DNA of 64,000 nucleotides. It comes from CAYSUS01 sp964434165. Lineage in GTDB: Bacteria > Planctomycetota > Planctomycetia > Pirellulales > Thermoguttaceae. The notes under the pieces were generated by a model, which searched no databases, was not told the DNA's origin, and saw only the letters and a list, made by a program, of their open reading frames with translations. The stretch covers positions 1-64,000 of the forward strand of contig CAYSUS010000033.1 in NCBI GenBank assembly GCA_964434165.1, given 5' to 3'. Numbering within the stretch: position 1 is the stretch's first letter; each line of letters begins with the position of its first letter. Of the stretch, positions 24,846 to 35,400 are shown piece after piece. A program made the translations under genes and the position numbers.

Positions 24846-27275
24846 TTCCGGACGGGGCGCTTCGGGCGGAGAGCCGCTCGGCGAAGTCCGATACGGCTTG
24901 CCTGCCCGATAATGATCGAGCCGCACTTCGGCCGCCTGCTTCGTCCTCTCATCCTCGAGCAGTTCGAGGGCCTTTTCTGCCCAGCGGACCGCTTCCTCGA
25001 ACTGGCCCGTCTCGGCGCAGGCCGCGGCCAGGGCATTCAGGGCGGCGACGTCACTCCATGAAGTCAGCTCGCACGCACGGCGGGCTAGCTCCAGGGCCTT
25101 GGAACCGTCACGGATGACGTCGTTGGGCGAGGCGGCGAGGATCATGGCCAGCTCGGCGTGCGCCGCGGCGTCGTCTGGGGCGGCCGCCAGGCGCTTGAGC
25201 AGCCCCACAATCCGCCGATCGCAGGCTGCGAGCCGGGTCTGGCCGAGGTGCTCAAGCGCGGTGGCCCTCAGGTCGTAGGCGTCCAGAAGTTGGGCCGTGT
25301 CGCGGCGGATGGCCTCGGTCAGGTCGTCGATGGCTTCGGATGCGTTCTCCTGGAGCAGGCGCCCCAGACCCCGGCGGAAGAAGGCATCGCCGACGGCAAA
25401 CCCGGGCTGCTTCTCTTCGCCGGCCAGCCGGATCGCGTCATCGAGCACGGGGACCGCGTGCTCGGGACGATCGCCAAGCAGCAAGGTGTCGCCCAGCCAG
25501 AAGGCGGCGTCGGCGCTCTCGGGGGCCAGCTTGCGGGCCTGTTCGAGGTCGGCGCAAGCCTCGTCGATTCGCTCGAGGTGGCGCAGCGTCCGCCCGCGGT
25601 TGACCAGGTCCCTCGCGTCGGGCTCGGCTCGGACGGCCGCCGTGAAATCGGCCAGGGCCTCGTTCCACTGCTCCAGGCGGAACCGGGCGGCCCCCCGCCG
25701 GCTGTAGAGCCGCGGATCGCTCAATCCGAGCTCCTCAGCACGATCGAAATCGGCGACAGCGCCGCTATCCTGGCCCTGTTCCAGGGCTCGGGTGCCTCGC
25801 TGAAGGAGGGACGCGGCCAGCTCGGCCTTGGCGTCCTCGTCTTCCCGGTCCTGCTCGAGGGCCTTCTCGAAGTCGCTAATGGCCTGGGCCAGGTTCCCAA
25901 GCTCTCGATGGCATCGGCCGCGAAGCAGGTAGGCCGTCGCGTTTGCCGGGCCGGTCGCGATCGCGCGATCCAGGGCCTCGATGGCCTCCGGCCACTGACC
26001 AGAACGCATCAGCGTCTGCGCCTCGGCAAGCGGCGACGCCCGCGCACCGCTTCGCCCGTCGTCCGATCCGACCCGATCCTCTTCCTTGCCCAATCCCGCC
26101 TTTCCGGTTGCGGATTCCGCGACCTCCTTGCCGCCGCCCGATCCGACCGGTGCCTGCGTCCCGTTTCCGGCCGGTCGGAGAATGCCGAACCACACGCCCA
26201 CCGCCACGCCGGCCACCGCGGCGATCGTGACCAGAACCTTGACCATCCCCGGGAGGGCACGGCGCGGGCTGGGTTTCGGTTGCCGCCTGGGGGGCAGCGC
26301 CGCGGCTGGGGCCTCGCCGGTCTGCGCGGAGCGCAGCGCTCGGACCATGTCGCCGGCGGAGGCGAATCGGGCGTCGGGCTCGAGGGCCGTCGCGCGGCGG
26401 ATCACGGCCCGTTCGGGCTCCGGGAGCGCGTCGAGATCGAGATTGCCCTGGGCCACGGCATGGGCCACACCGAAGTAGGTCTCGTCCTGATAGGGAAGGC
26501 GCCCGGTGGCCAGCTCGTAATAGGTGATCGCCAAGGAATACTGGTCCGAGGCGTGGCTGGCCTTGCCGCCGCGAAGGAACTCGGGGGCCGCGTAGGCCAC
26601 GGTGCCCGAGGCGGTGGTCGTGGCGAGCACCGAACTGATCATCCGCGCCAGGCCGAAGTCGCAGATCTGGGTGGCCCCGCCGACGATCATGACGTTGTGC
26701 GGTTTGATGTCGCAGTGCTGGATGGCGACGGGGCCTTCGCCCAGATCGTGCTGGGGGCGATTGAGGAAGTCGATCGCCTCGGCCGCGTGCTCCATGTAAC
26801 GCAGCAGCTCGTCGCGCGGAATGCCGCGGAGGCCTTGTTCGCGGCACTCCTCGAGCCGGTCGAAGAGGCTCTTGTCGCCCAGCCCCATGGCCAGGATCAA
26901 CTGGGTGACCTTGGAGGTGACGTGGCTTGGAGGAGCGAGGGTCTCGCGCACGGCGCCATGGGCGTCGGTCTCCGCCAGTCCCGAGGGCGTGCCCACCAGC
27001 TCGGTTCCGTCGCGGATCGTGCCGTCCTCGCAGCGCAGCCAGAAGGCGATGATGGGGACGAGGTTCGGATGGCGAATCCGCTTGACGAGCTGCAAGGCGC
27101 GGAATTCCTTGTCGCCCTTGCCCGAACCCAGCTCGATGAGCTTGATGGCCGCGTCGGTGCCTCCTGGCCCCGAAGCCTGCCAGACCTCGCCGAAACCGCC
27201 GCGTCCCAAGAAACGCACCAGGCGGTAGCCCGAACCGGGGACGGGCTCGTCGCCGACCTGATGCCTGTGTGTCAT
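24714..27275 (-). CDS. Membrane Ser/Thr protein kinase with C-terminal TPR repeats
   Basis: This 853-residue protein is a Hanks-type kinase. The Gly-rich loop is FLGRGGFGEVWQA, the ATP Lys is residue 45 in AAIKLIEL, the catalytic loop is HCDIKPHNVMI (about residue 188), and DFG is in ICDFGLARMI. GTVAYAAPEFLRGG ends the activation segment. One membrane helix lies at about 343-364 (VKVLVTIAAVAGVAVGVWFG). About eight TPR-like units follow (MRSGQWPEAIEALDRAIATG; AYLLRGRCHRELGNLAQAIS), probably outside the membrane. It is the last gene of a four-gene - strand run (36833 to 24714) that follows the T6SS spike genes. A T6SS phosphorylation role like PpkA is inferred. The last 44 residues overlap the convergent gene and look non-domain, so the true stop may differ. 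Confidence 0.9.
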   Translation of the reverse strand: MTHRHQVGDEPVPGSGYRLVRFLGRGGFGEVWQASGPGGTDAAIKLIELGSGKGDKEFRALQLVKRIRHPNLVPIIAFWLRCEDGTIRDGTELVGTPSGLAETDAHGAVRETLAPPSHVTSKVTQLILAMGLGDKSLFDRLEECREQGLRGIPRDELLRYMEHAAEAIDFLNRPQHDLGEGPVAIQHCDIKPHNVMIVGGATQICDFGLARMISSVLATTTASGTVAYAAPEFLRGGKASHASDQYSLAITYYELATGRLPYQDETYFGVAHAVAQGNLDLDALPEPERAVIRRATALEPDARFASAGDMVRALRSAQTGEAPAAALPPRRQPKPSPRRALPGMVKVLVTIAAVAGVAVGVWFGILRPAGNGTQAPVGSGGGKEVAESATGKAGLGKEEDRVGSDDGRSGARASPLAEAQTLMRSGQWPEAIEALDRAIATGPANATAYLLRGRCHRELGNLAQAISDFEKALEQDREDEDAKAELAASLLQRGTRALEQGQDSGAVADFDRAEELGLSDPRLYSRRGAARFRLEQWNEALADFTAAVRAEPDARDLVNRGRTLRHLERIDEACADLEQARKLAPESADAAFWLGDTLLLGDRPEHAVPVLDDAIRLAGEEKQPGFAVGDAFFRRGLGRLLQENASEAIDDLTEAIRRDTAQLLDAYDLRATALEHLGQTRLAACDRRIVGLLKRLAAAPDDAAAHAELAMILAASPNDVIRDGSKALELARRACELTSWSDVAALNALAAACAETGQFEEAVRWAEKALELLEDERTKQAAEVRLDHYRAGKPYRTSPSGSPPEAPRPESQGHRGPRRASRASVVIVEHQPELAVELAVRTAAQRRRVGERD

Positions 27276-27383
27276 GACGTGTCGCCGCCGGGGATCGCCA
27301 CGGAATCGTCCGTGCAGCCGGATTTCAGTCTATTCCTCCAGCCCGCGCGCAACAAGGCTCCCGTGCTGGGTGCCGCCGGCGGG

Positions 27384-30300
27384 TCATGGCGCGGCGCCCA
27401 GCTCGCTGCGCGGCACCACGACCTCCAAAGGTGTCCCGAGGGAAGCGGCCCCCGACTGGATGCGTCGCCTGGTGGTCAACATGATCCGATACCCGGCGAC
27501 CTCGGCAGCCACTGCGTCCTCGTAGAAGAAAGTGTGCCGCACCGTCCCCGTCTCGCGGACATAGCGGTGCACCGCCTTCCAGGGACGGGGGATCATCTCC
27601 ACGCGCACGGTCGCCAACTCGGCACCGGCCGGGTGGCGCTCGGTGACGATCACCCGGTACGGGTCCTCGGGCCGATTGCCGCGCTTGCGCTTTAGCGAGA
27701 AGCGGACCTCCGGCAGGATGTCCAGCCCCAGGCCGCGGGCCTCGGCGTCGGCGACCGAGACGACGCGGTCGGGCGGGGTCCGGTCGAGCTTCCACCACGC
27801 GCGGATCTGGGCAGCCTTGGCCTCGGACGGCCAGTTCGGCACCTGGCAGCTCGCCACGGGCACGGGGCGCCCGGGCTCCCAGTCGGGATCGAAGAACACG
27901 CAGGCGGCCTCCTCGCCCGGCGTGGAACCGCGCGCCCGGATCTCCACGCACACGTCCTCGGGCCGGGGGCTGAACTCCTCGGCGTCGTCGCTCTGGATCG
28001 AGATCGGAAAGCGAACTGCCGTGCCGCGGCGCTCCGGCAAGTGGGCTCCCACGAAGAACCGCCGCTGGGGATCTCCCGGGTCGGCGACGGCCGCCCGATA
28101 GCTTCGCAGTTCCCGCTGGTAACGCTGGTGGACCAGCCGGAGCGGACTGTGGACCAGCTCGAGCTCCAGGGCCTCGCCGCCGGCGAGCTGGAACGCGGCC
28201 TCCACCGGTTGCTCGGAGTCGGCGATCCGCGCGCGGTACTCCGTCTTGCGGTCCGGGGCCTTCTCGACGGCCCACGTCTGTCCAAGATCGAGCGGCTCGG
28301 GCTTGCGTTCGGGCCGCGCGCCGACCGGCTCGACCACGAACTGGCTCAGCTTCAAGGACTTCTCCAGCGCCCGCAACAGGCCTGAGGGGTCACCAGCCGA
28401 ATAGAAGCTATCGGCCAGGTGCTTCAGGTCGCCGAACCGACGCAGGAGGTCGTTGAGGAACTCCTGGCGCTGGCCCGGATCGGCGATGTCCTTGACGTGG
28501 GCCTTGAGGTCCTCTTCGGTGATTTGGAAACCGACGATGTCCAGGCGAATGTCGCGGCTGCCCGCTCTCTCGAGCGCGTCTTCCACCTGCTTCTTCGGCA
28601 CCACGCCCTCCTCGCCGCCGGAGCTTTGCCAATTGACGCCGTCGGTGATGACCACGATCCTTCGCTCGCCCGAGGCCGGGGCGGCGCGCAGGTCCTCGAT
28701 GGCCTTGAGGATGGACAGGTAGAGGGGGGTTTCGCCGATGGGGCGCAGGTCGTCCAAGGCTCGCTTCACCTTGGCGTAGTCGGCCGAGCCAAATCGTCCC
28801 AGGCGGAGAATCGGCTGGACGTCGTCGGCCGGGTGGAGCTTGACGTCGGGAGGGCGACCCACGGTGCGGTCCGGGCTCTCGGGATCCCACATGATGATCT
28901 GGTGATCCTCGTTCCAGCCCACCCGGTGGCCGTAAACCCAGACCCCTACCCGATACGGGTTTTCCGGGTCCACGATCCGATCGAGGATCGTCTGGAGTGC
29001 CGTGCGCGCGACGATGTACCGCTTCGTCTTGATCTTTCGCTTGCCCACTTCCCGAACGAGCGTCTGATCCATGCTTATCGAATAGTCCAGGATGAACATG
29101 ATCGAGCCGCGCTGGCGCGCCGTGCCGCGGACCGTCACCGTCGGCGCGCGGGGGACCGGCCGAGATTGGGTGATGCTGATCCCCTGGGCCGGATGAACGA
29201 ACAGGTCGGCCCGGCGCACGTGCCCCCGATAGAGCGCGACGAGCTCCAGGAGCGAGCGGTCGGTCAGGCTGCCGTCGTTGGGGATCCAGCAGTCCACGTG
29301 CGCCTCGGCCGACGCGGCGCTGGGCACGCCGACGCGCCGCGCGGTCGGTCCGGTCGGCTCGGGTCCCAGAACCATCGCAAGGGTCTCGCCGCGCGGGGCA
29401 CGGAGGAAGACGGCGGCCTCGCCCGGCGGAAGCGCTGCCGGGAAGTGTACGGCGATCGGATTACGCACGGCGGGGTCCAGGTCGTCCACGAACAGGTCGC
29501 CGAACCCGGACGGCCGCACGCCGTCGGCAGCCGCGGCGCAACGCCGGGCGAGCATCTGGGGCTCCGGCGCCTGCTCGCCTGCCAGGTCGGCGGCCTCGGG
29601 GCATATCGCCCGGGCCGACTCGAGACACGCGGCGGCCGCCAGCGCGAAGTGCGGCGCCGCTTCGCCGGGGGCAGGGCCCCAGAAATCGTCCATCGCGCGG
29701 CGGGCGTGCCAGCGCAGCAGGTAGTGGAGGTCGATCCGCTCCAGTCGGCCGGCCGGCGAGTCGGCGACGTCGGCCCACGGATCGTCGCTGAACAAGAACG
29801 ACGTCGCCCGGACCAGGCGGTCCGCTCGCGCGCAGCCGATCCGGACATCTCCGGGGATGGATGCCGGGCCTGGCCTGGCCAGGGCGGCCGCCGTCCGGTC
29901 CATGTGCTCCCGCGCGGCCGAGGGGATCCCGGCGACGCGTCGTCGCAACGACTGGCCTTGCCGGTGGAGCTGCTCGGGTGCAGCCTCTTCAGCGATCTCG
30001 CCGGAGACGGCCTGCTCGACGATGGCCAGGGCGGGGTGATCGGGGATGGGAGTCGCCGTCTCGTCGCCGGTGTCGGACCCGCGCGGCGGACCTGCGAGCT
30101 CATCCGACGCATCGCTGCCGGATTCGGCGAGGTCGAGATCCGAGCCTGCGCCGGCAGCGAGGATCTCCAGGTACTTGACGCGGAGCCGATTGCGCGGCTC
30201 GCCGCTGAGAAGGGGCACGGAGAGGACCGCGGCGATGTCGCGCAGAGTGCGGCTGTCGCGGGCGGCGGTCGCATCGAGTCGGCGGCACTGGTCGTCGTAC

Positions 30301-32471
30301 GCGCTGCGCAGTGCGGAAAGCGCGTCGCGCACACGGACGACGGACTGCCCCAGCGTATCCGTCCAGGCAGCCGCATCGACCGCCCGCTCGACCTCCGTCG
30401 CCAGGGCGGCATTGGCGCGAGCCAGTTCGATCAGCCGGGCGCTCGACCCGGCCGGGTCTTCCCGCGCGGCCAAGATCCAGGCCGCCAAGTGCGGGGACTC
30501 GGCCCAGGCACGATCGCGGAGCCGGTACGCCTCGGCCAGCCGGTCGGCCAGTTCGACGGCCGCAGGGTAATCGCCCTCTGGTCCCGAGACTCCTTTCCAC
30601 AGTGCCGCGGCCTGGGCGAGTGCGACGCGCTGGCCGACGAACAAGCGATCCTCGGCCAGGCGGCGCTTCGCGTCGGCCCGATCGACCCTGGCCTGGATCG
30701 CGTAGAACACGCGGAGGTCGGCCGGCGTGGCCGCCTGTTCCGCCAGGTGCCGGGCACGGAGGGATTCGCGAAGGTGCTGCGCCTCCACCGTCCGATCGAG
30801 ATGGGCGTCGAGCATGTGCAGGAAGTGCGCCTCGACGGGACCGGGCGCGAGACGTCCCGGCGCGTCGGCCACGAACTGAAGGACCCGCCGCAAATCTGAA
30901 GCTTCCAAGCCATCGAGCGCCCATTGCCAGGCCGCGCGCGACGCGTCAAGGTGGTTGCACGGTGCCTGCAGGGCGGGCGGTGATTCGGCGGGTTCCTCGG
31001 GCTTCGCAGCCTCGCTCGTCTCCGTCTCGCTTGGTTCTTGGTCGCCGTCTGCCGCGACCTTCCCCGCGGGCTTCTCGGGGGTCTCTTTTTTCGGGGCGCT
31101 CTCGGGGGCCTCGTCGAGGATCTCTTCCAGCCGGGACCGCGCCGCCTCGATGTCCGCCCCGCCGCTGAGCCGCTGCGCCAGGGGAAGGCTGTAGGCCGCC
31201 AGGTCGGCGGGCAGGTGTTGGGACGGGCCTTCGAGCTTTCGGGCCAGTCCCTCGACCTCGTCGGCGACCCGCTCGGCCTCGTTCCGGTACGCACTGCCTG
31301 CCAGGATCAACCGCTCCAGGTGGACGAGCTTGGCCTGGAACAGCGCCCAGCGCACGGGCTGGAGCCGCCACGGCTCTTGCGGCTCGACGCCGGCGTGCCG
31401 ACTCCACAGCGCGGCTACGCGCTGCCACCGAGGATCGTCGGCGAGCGGGATCGCTTCGGCCGGCTCGTCGCCGCCGGCCTGGGCATAGACCAGCTCGACG
31501 TTCTCGCTGGAGATGAGGAGCGGCTCCTGCCTTGCTGCACGATGGGCGACGGCCCAGTGGCCGACCTGGGTCTTCAGGTACGCGTGCAGTTCCAGGAGGG
31601 AGACCGTGCCGCTCTGGTCTCCCCGGGGTGCAGCGTCGGCCGCCCCGTGAAGGCCGCGCTGGAGGAAATGGGCTAGCAGCGAGCCGCCCAGCTCGGGGGC
31701 CACCCATCCAGTCTGCCCCGGCCCCGCCGACGTCAGTACGTGCAGCCGGGGGATCTTTAATTGCTCGACGACCGTGCGCAGCCGATCGGCGAATCCGCGG
31801 TCGACCATTCCCAGGCGCCAGGACGAGGCGATCCGGTCGGCGTCGAGGATCAATACCTTGTGGACGCGATCATCGATCTTCCCCGGTCGGTCGCTGGCGA
31901 AGACCTCCTCCAAGAGACGCCGCACGGGGAGCCAGCAGCTCGCGTCCCTCGCGGGGACCCCGGGCGGGATGAAGCACGGCTCGCCGTCGCCGTCCACCGC
32001 CCCGTGCATGCTGACGTACAGGAGCACGACGTTCTTGCCCGGCCCGCCCGGCCGCGCTGCGTCGAGCTGGGCCTGAAGCTCGAGGATGCCCTGTTCGGTC
32101 GAGTCCCAGCGGGCCCGGGAGTAGCTGACGATCTCTTCCTCACCGAGCCGCGCGAAGCGATGGGCGTCTTCCTCGGCCAGGGAGTTGGGCGGGACGGGCC
32201 AGCGGTAGTCGGTCGCGGCCAGGACGATCAGCGGCGTCCGAATCGGCCGGTACAAGAGGTAGATGACGAACCCGGCCAGGAGAAGCATCAGGCCGATAAA
32301 CCCCAGGGCCACCTTCAGGCGGTGCCGCTGACCGGCCCGCAGCGGCGCCTTGTCCTCGCGCTGCGACCATCCGCCGGGACGTCGGCCCGGCGCCCGCCCG
32401 GGCCTGGCCAAGGGCGCGCCTCGCCCGCGCCAACTCGCCTTGCGTCCGGGGCTGGGGTTCTCCGCCATCAT
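27384..32471 (-). CDS. Giant membrane protein: caspase-like domain lacking Cys plus vWA domain
   Basis: The start is ATG-ATG at 32471/32468, eight bases after GGGGAG and 28 bases after the upstream stop; an earlier in-frame start would overlap that gene. The 1695-residue protein has one membrane helix at about 54-73. A caspase-like domain follows, with the His in LLYVSMHGAVDGDG (residue 156). Where a Cys is expected (LDxCHSG) it reads LILDADRIASS, with Asp at 212, so peptidase activity is unlikely. A long helical middle region (about 350-1100) is followed by a vWA domain with complete MIDAS: DYSIS (Asp 1129), the Thr in GETPLYLS, and Asp in VITDGVNW. The C-terminal 350 residues are beta-rich and unassigned. 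It lies in a run with the active caspase and the kinase. Confidence 0.8.
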   Translation of the reverse strand: MMAENPSPGRKASWRGRGAPLARPGRAPGRRPGGWSQREDKAPLRAGQRHRLKVALGFIGLMLLLAGFVIYLLYRPIRTPLIVLAATDYRWPVPPNSLAEEDAHRFARLGEEEIVSYSRARWDSTEQGILELQAQLDAARPGGPGKNVVLLYVSMHGAVDGDGEPCFIPPGVPARDASCWLPVRRLLEEVFASDRPGKIDDRVHKVLILDADRIASSWRLGMVDRGFADRLRTVVEQLKIPRLHVLTSAGPGQTGWVAPELGGSLLAHFLQRGLHGAADAAPRGDQSGTVSLLELHAYLKTQVGHWAVAHRAARQEPLLISSENVELVYAQAGGDEPAEAIPLADDPRWQRVAALWSRHAGVEPQEPWRLQPVRWALFQAKLVHLERLILAGSAYRNEAERVADEVEGLARKLEGPSQHLPADLAAYSLPLAQRLSGGADIEAARSRLEEILDEAPESAPKKETPEKPAGKVAADGDQEPSETETSEAAKPEEPAESPPALQAPCNHLDASRAAWQWALDGLEASDLRRVLQFVADAPGRLAPGPVEAHFLHMLDAHLDRTVEAQHLRESLRARHLAEQAATPADLRVFYAIQARVDRADAKRRLAEDRLFVGQRVALAQAAALWKGVSGPEGDYPAAVELADRLAEAYRLRDRAWAESPHLAAWILAAREDPAGSSARLIELARANAALATEVERAVDAAAWTDTLGQSVVRVRDALSALRSAYDDQCRRLDATAARDSRTLRDIAAVLSVPLLSGEPRNRLRVKYLEILAAGAGSDLDLAESGSDASDELAGPPRGSDTGDETATPIPDHPALAIVEQAVSGEIAEEAAPEQLHRQGQSLRRRVAGIPSAAREHMDRTAAALARPGPASIPGDVRIGCARADRLVRATSFLFSDDPWADVADSPAGRLERIDLHYLLRWHARRAMDDFWGPAPGEAAPHFALAAAACLESARAICPEAADLAGEQAPEPQMLARRCAAAADGVRPSGFGDLFVDDLDPAVRNPIAVHFPAALPPGEAAVFLRAPRGETLAMVLGPEPTGPTARRVGVPSAASAEAHVDCWIPNDGSLTDRSLLELVALYRGHVRRADLFVHPAQGISITQSRPVPRAPTVTVRGTARQRGSIMFILDYSISMDQTLVREVGKRKIKTKRYIVARTALQTILDRIVDPENPYRVGVWVYGHRVGWNEDHQIIMWDPESPDRTVGRPPDVKLHPADDVQPILRLGRFGSADYAKVKRALDDLRPIGETPLYLSILKAIEDLRAAPASGERRIVVITDGVNWQSSGGEEGVVPKKQVEDALERAGSRDIRLDIVGFQITEEDLKAHVKDIADPGQRQEFLNDLLRRFGDLKHLADSFYSAGDPSGLLRALEKSLKLSQFVVEPVGARPERKPEPLDLGQTWAVEKAPDRKTEYRARIADSEQPVEAAFQLAGGEALELELVHSPLRLVHQRYQRELRSYRAAVADPGDPQRRFFVGAHLPERRGTAVRFPISIQSDDAEEFSPRPEDVCVEIRARGSTPGEEAACVFFDPDWEPGRPVPVASCQVPNWPSEAKAAQIRAWWKLDRTPPDRVVSVADAEARGLGLDILPEVRFSLKRKRGNRPEDPYRVIVTERHPAGAELATVRVEMIPRPWKAVHRYVRETGTVRHTFFYEDAVAAEVAGYRIMLTTRRRIQSGAASLGTPLEVVVPRSELGAAP

Positions 32472-32499
32472 GGTTCGACTCCCCGCCGTGCGCGAGGGC

Positions 32500-35400
32500 C
32501 TAGCGTCCTTTCGGCCCCGATCCACCAACCGCGGTGAGCGGAAGCGAAGTCACGGCCAGGAACTCGCTGGGACCGGCCATCGGGTTCTGAAGGTTGCCGG
32601 TCAACGCGGGCACGGACTGCTTCACGTACACGACCGCTTCGTTGAGGGTTACGACCCCGTCGGCCGACTCGTCCGCGCCTCCGGCCAATGCCTCCAGAAT
32701 CGACTTGGTCAAAGCCCCGTGCCCCCACTCCTCTTTCTCCGCGGCCTTCTCGCTGCCTGCCGAGGCCGTGATCGTGAAGATCACGTCGTCCTGCAGGGCC
32801 CTCACGGCCGCCTTGAGGTTTCGGCTGCGCATCGGTTGTACCGCACCGCTGTGGCAGGTGTCCAGGATGGCGACCTTGCGGCAGGGGACGTCGGCCAGGA
32901 CCTGGAAGTCCTCCCAGGAGATACAGCGGGCGTAGTCCCGGTTGCCGAAGTCCTCCATCGTGAAGTCGTGCCCCAGGTAGTAGTAGCGTCCGGTCTTCTC
33001 GTCGACGATCCCGTGGCCCGCCAGGAACAACACGAGCACGTCGTCCGGGCCCACGCGCTGGGCGATCTCCGATTTCAGGCCCACGAGCGTCTCGCGCCAC
33101 CTCTTGGGGGTGACCTCCGCGTCGAGAAGGACCTGCGAGCTCTTCACCTCGTAGAGCCCCCGGCTCCCCTTGCGGATCGCCTCGGCCACCTCCGTGGCGT
33201 CGGCGGCTGAGAAGGTCAGGCGCGGGATCTCCTCGTCGGCAAACGCATTGACGCCCAGCGCGACCAGATACAGCCTGGGCGTGGCCTCGGCCCGGGGCTT
33301 CTCCCGCTCGACCAGCACATTGCGGAACGCGGTGACCTCCGTATCCGTGCCCACGACCAACTGGATCAGGTGCTTTTCGTCCGCGGCCAGGGGGACCTCG
33401 AACTGGTAGGTCAGCTCCTTGCCCCCCTCAACGTCTTTCGACTCGGTGATCCTTCGGCGCGGCGCCACCACCCCGTTGGCGAACAGCTTGGCCCGCACCA
33501 GGCGGCCGGGATCGGGGACGTGAATTCTCGCAGTCACCTCGGCGCGGTCCGCCTGGATCGTCGAGCCCGGTCGCGGGTTGAGGATCTCGACGCGCGGCGT
33601 GAGGGCGATCTGTTGTTCGATCACGCGGTGGGGCTCGGCCGGCGGCTCAGCGGCCGCTTGGCGCAGAGCCGCGTCGAGATCGCCGGCCGGCAGCAGGCGC
33701 CGCATCACGTCGCCCCGCTCGAGCTTCTTGCGGAACTGGTCGGCGCGGTAGAAGTCGGGCAGGCGGTTGAGCCCGCGATTCACCTGCCAGCCGAAGAGCC
33801 GGTGGCCCTCGACCGAGGCATCGTAGTAGCCCTCGGGCGTCCACAAGGCCCACTGGCCGCGGGAATCGACGAACAGGCTTGCCATCGGCTGCCAGGCCGG
33901 GAGGAGTTGGAACGCCGGGCGGGCGCGGCCCTCGCGCGCGGTCTCGAATACGACCTGGGTCTGCCAGGGGACCTCGGCCAGCGCCTTGAGGATGGCGACC
34001 GGGTTCGTTTCGGTCCGACCTTCCTGCCCGTCGTGCCAGCGAATCCGGCGCAGGCTGTCGCCCAGGCGAACGCCGCGGCGGAAGAGCGGTCCGGCCGGCT
34101 CGATCTCGGTCACGACCAGTTGCTCCTCGCCGCCCACGATCCTGACATCGAGCTTTGCGCCCCAGCGGCCCAGGCGCGAGCGGCCTTCGGCGAGCCGCTT
34201 CAGGCTCCACAGCTTGACGGTCCCGTCCGCCGAGCCGGACGCCAGGTAGCGGAGGTCCCGCGACACGCCGACGGAAGCCACCGTGTCGGCATGGCCGCGG
34301 AAGTGCCGCAGAAGCGTCGGCCGTTCACCCCCAGCGATCCGGTACACGAAGATCGCGTTCTGCCGGTCCGTGCCGAGGGCGATCGCGCAGGGCTTGCCAT
34401 CCCGGTCGGGAATCCAGCAGTAGCAGCGGACGTTGCCGTCGCGCGCCGGATCGAGGCGGATCGCGCCCCGGGGGCGTTCGCCCTCGGCGAGCGTCACGGT
34501 GCCGCCTTGAATCCGTGCCTTCCAGTTAGCTTTCCACCAGTCGGGGGCGATGTAGTCCTCGGCATCTACCTTGCCCGGCGCGGCCAGCTCCATCGTCTCA
34601 AGATTGAAGCCCTCGTCGAGCTCCGCGTAGTCGTTCAAGGCCCGCTCTCGAGGTCGCGTCCCCAGCGCGATTCGATAATACGGCTTCTCGGCGGCAAAGG
34701 CGACCTTGAGAACGCGCCGCCCGGTTCCTTGGAGAGACACGGGGCGCGCGTCGTCGTCCAGCGCGAGAAGCTGCACCTCGTGCTCGCTCCCGCCGGAGTA
34801 GGCCAGCCACCTGGCGTCGCGGCTGATCGCGCAGGCCGCCACGTGGTCGCGGAGCCGTCGCGCCGTTCGCTGCCTGCCGGAAGGGAGGTCCCAGACCCGG
34901 ATCTGGCTGGACGAATCCTCGGGGTCGATCGCCGTTCCCGCCGCCAAGGTCTTCGCATTCGGACCGATGGCCAGGGACAGGACGAGGCCTTTGGGATCGA
35001 GGGCCCGGACCTTCCTCGGCGCTTCGAGGTTCACAAGGTGCAAAGCGCCGGCCAGATCGGCGCCGGCCAACAGCGTGCCGTTGCCCGAAGAGGCCAGGGC
35101 GGTGACCAGACCATGGAAGATCGTGGGGAGATTCTCCGACCTGGTCGGGTCGGCCAGGTCCACCAGACGGAGCTGCCAGCGGAGGCCGCCGTTCGCGTCG
35201 GCCCCGATGTACTCCGGCACGACCAGGCGGCCGGGATCGGTGAACGCCAGGGGGCGCACACGCGGCTCAGAGGCGATCCGCGCGGCCGCCTCGGCGCCGT
35301 ACTTGTTCGCGTCGGGCTCGTTGAGGACGCGGGGCTTCCACTCCGCATCGCGGCTCCACGCGATCGTACAGCCGCTAACGTCGGTCGAGGCAAGATGCCT

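Noticed and set aside
25158..27695. 845-aa open frame on the plus strand
   Set aside because: It mirrors the kinase gene. The minus strand carries all kinase motifs and the plus frame has none.
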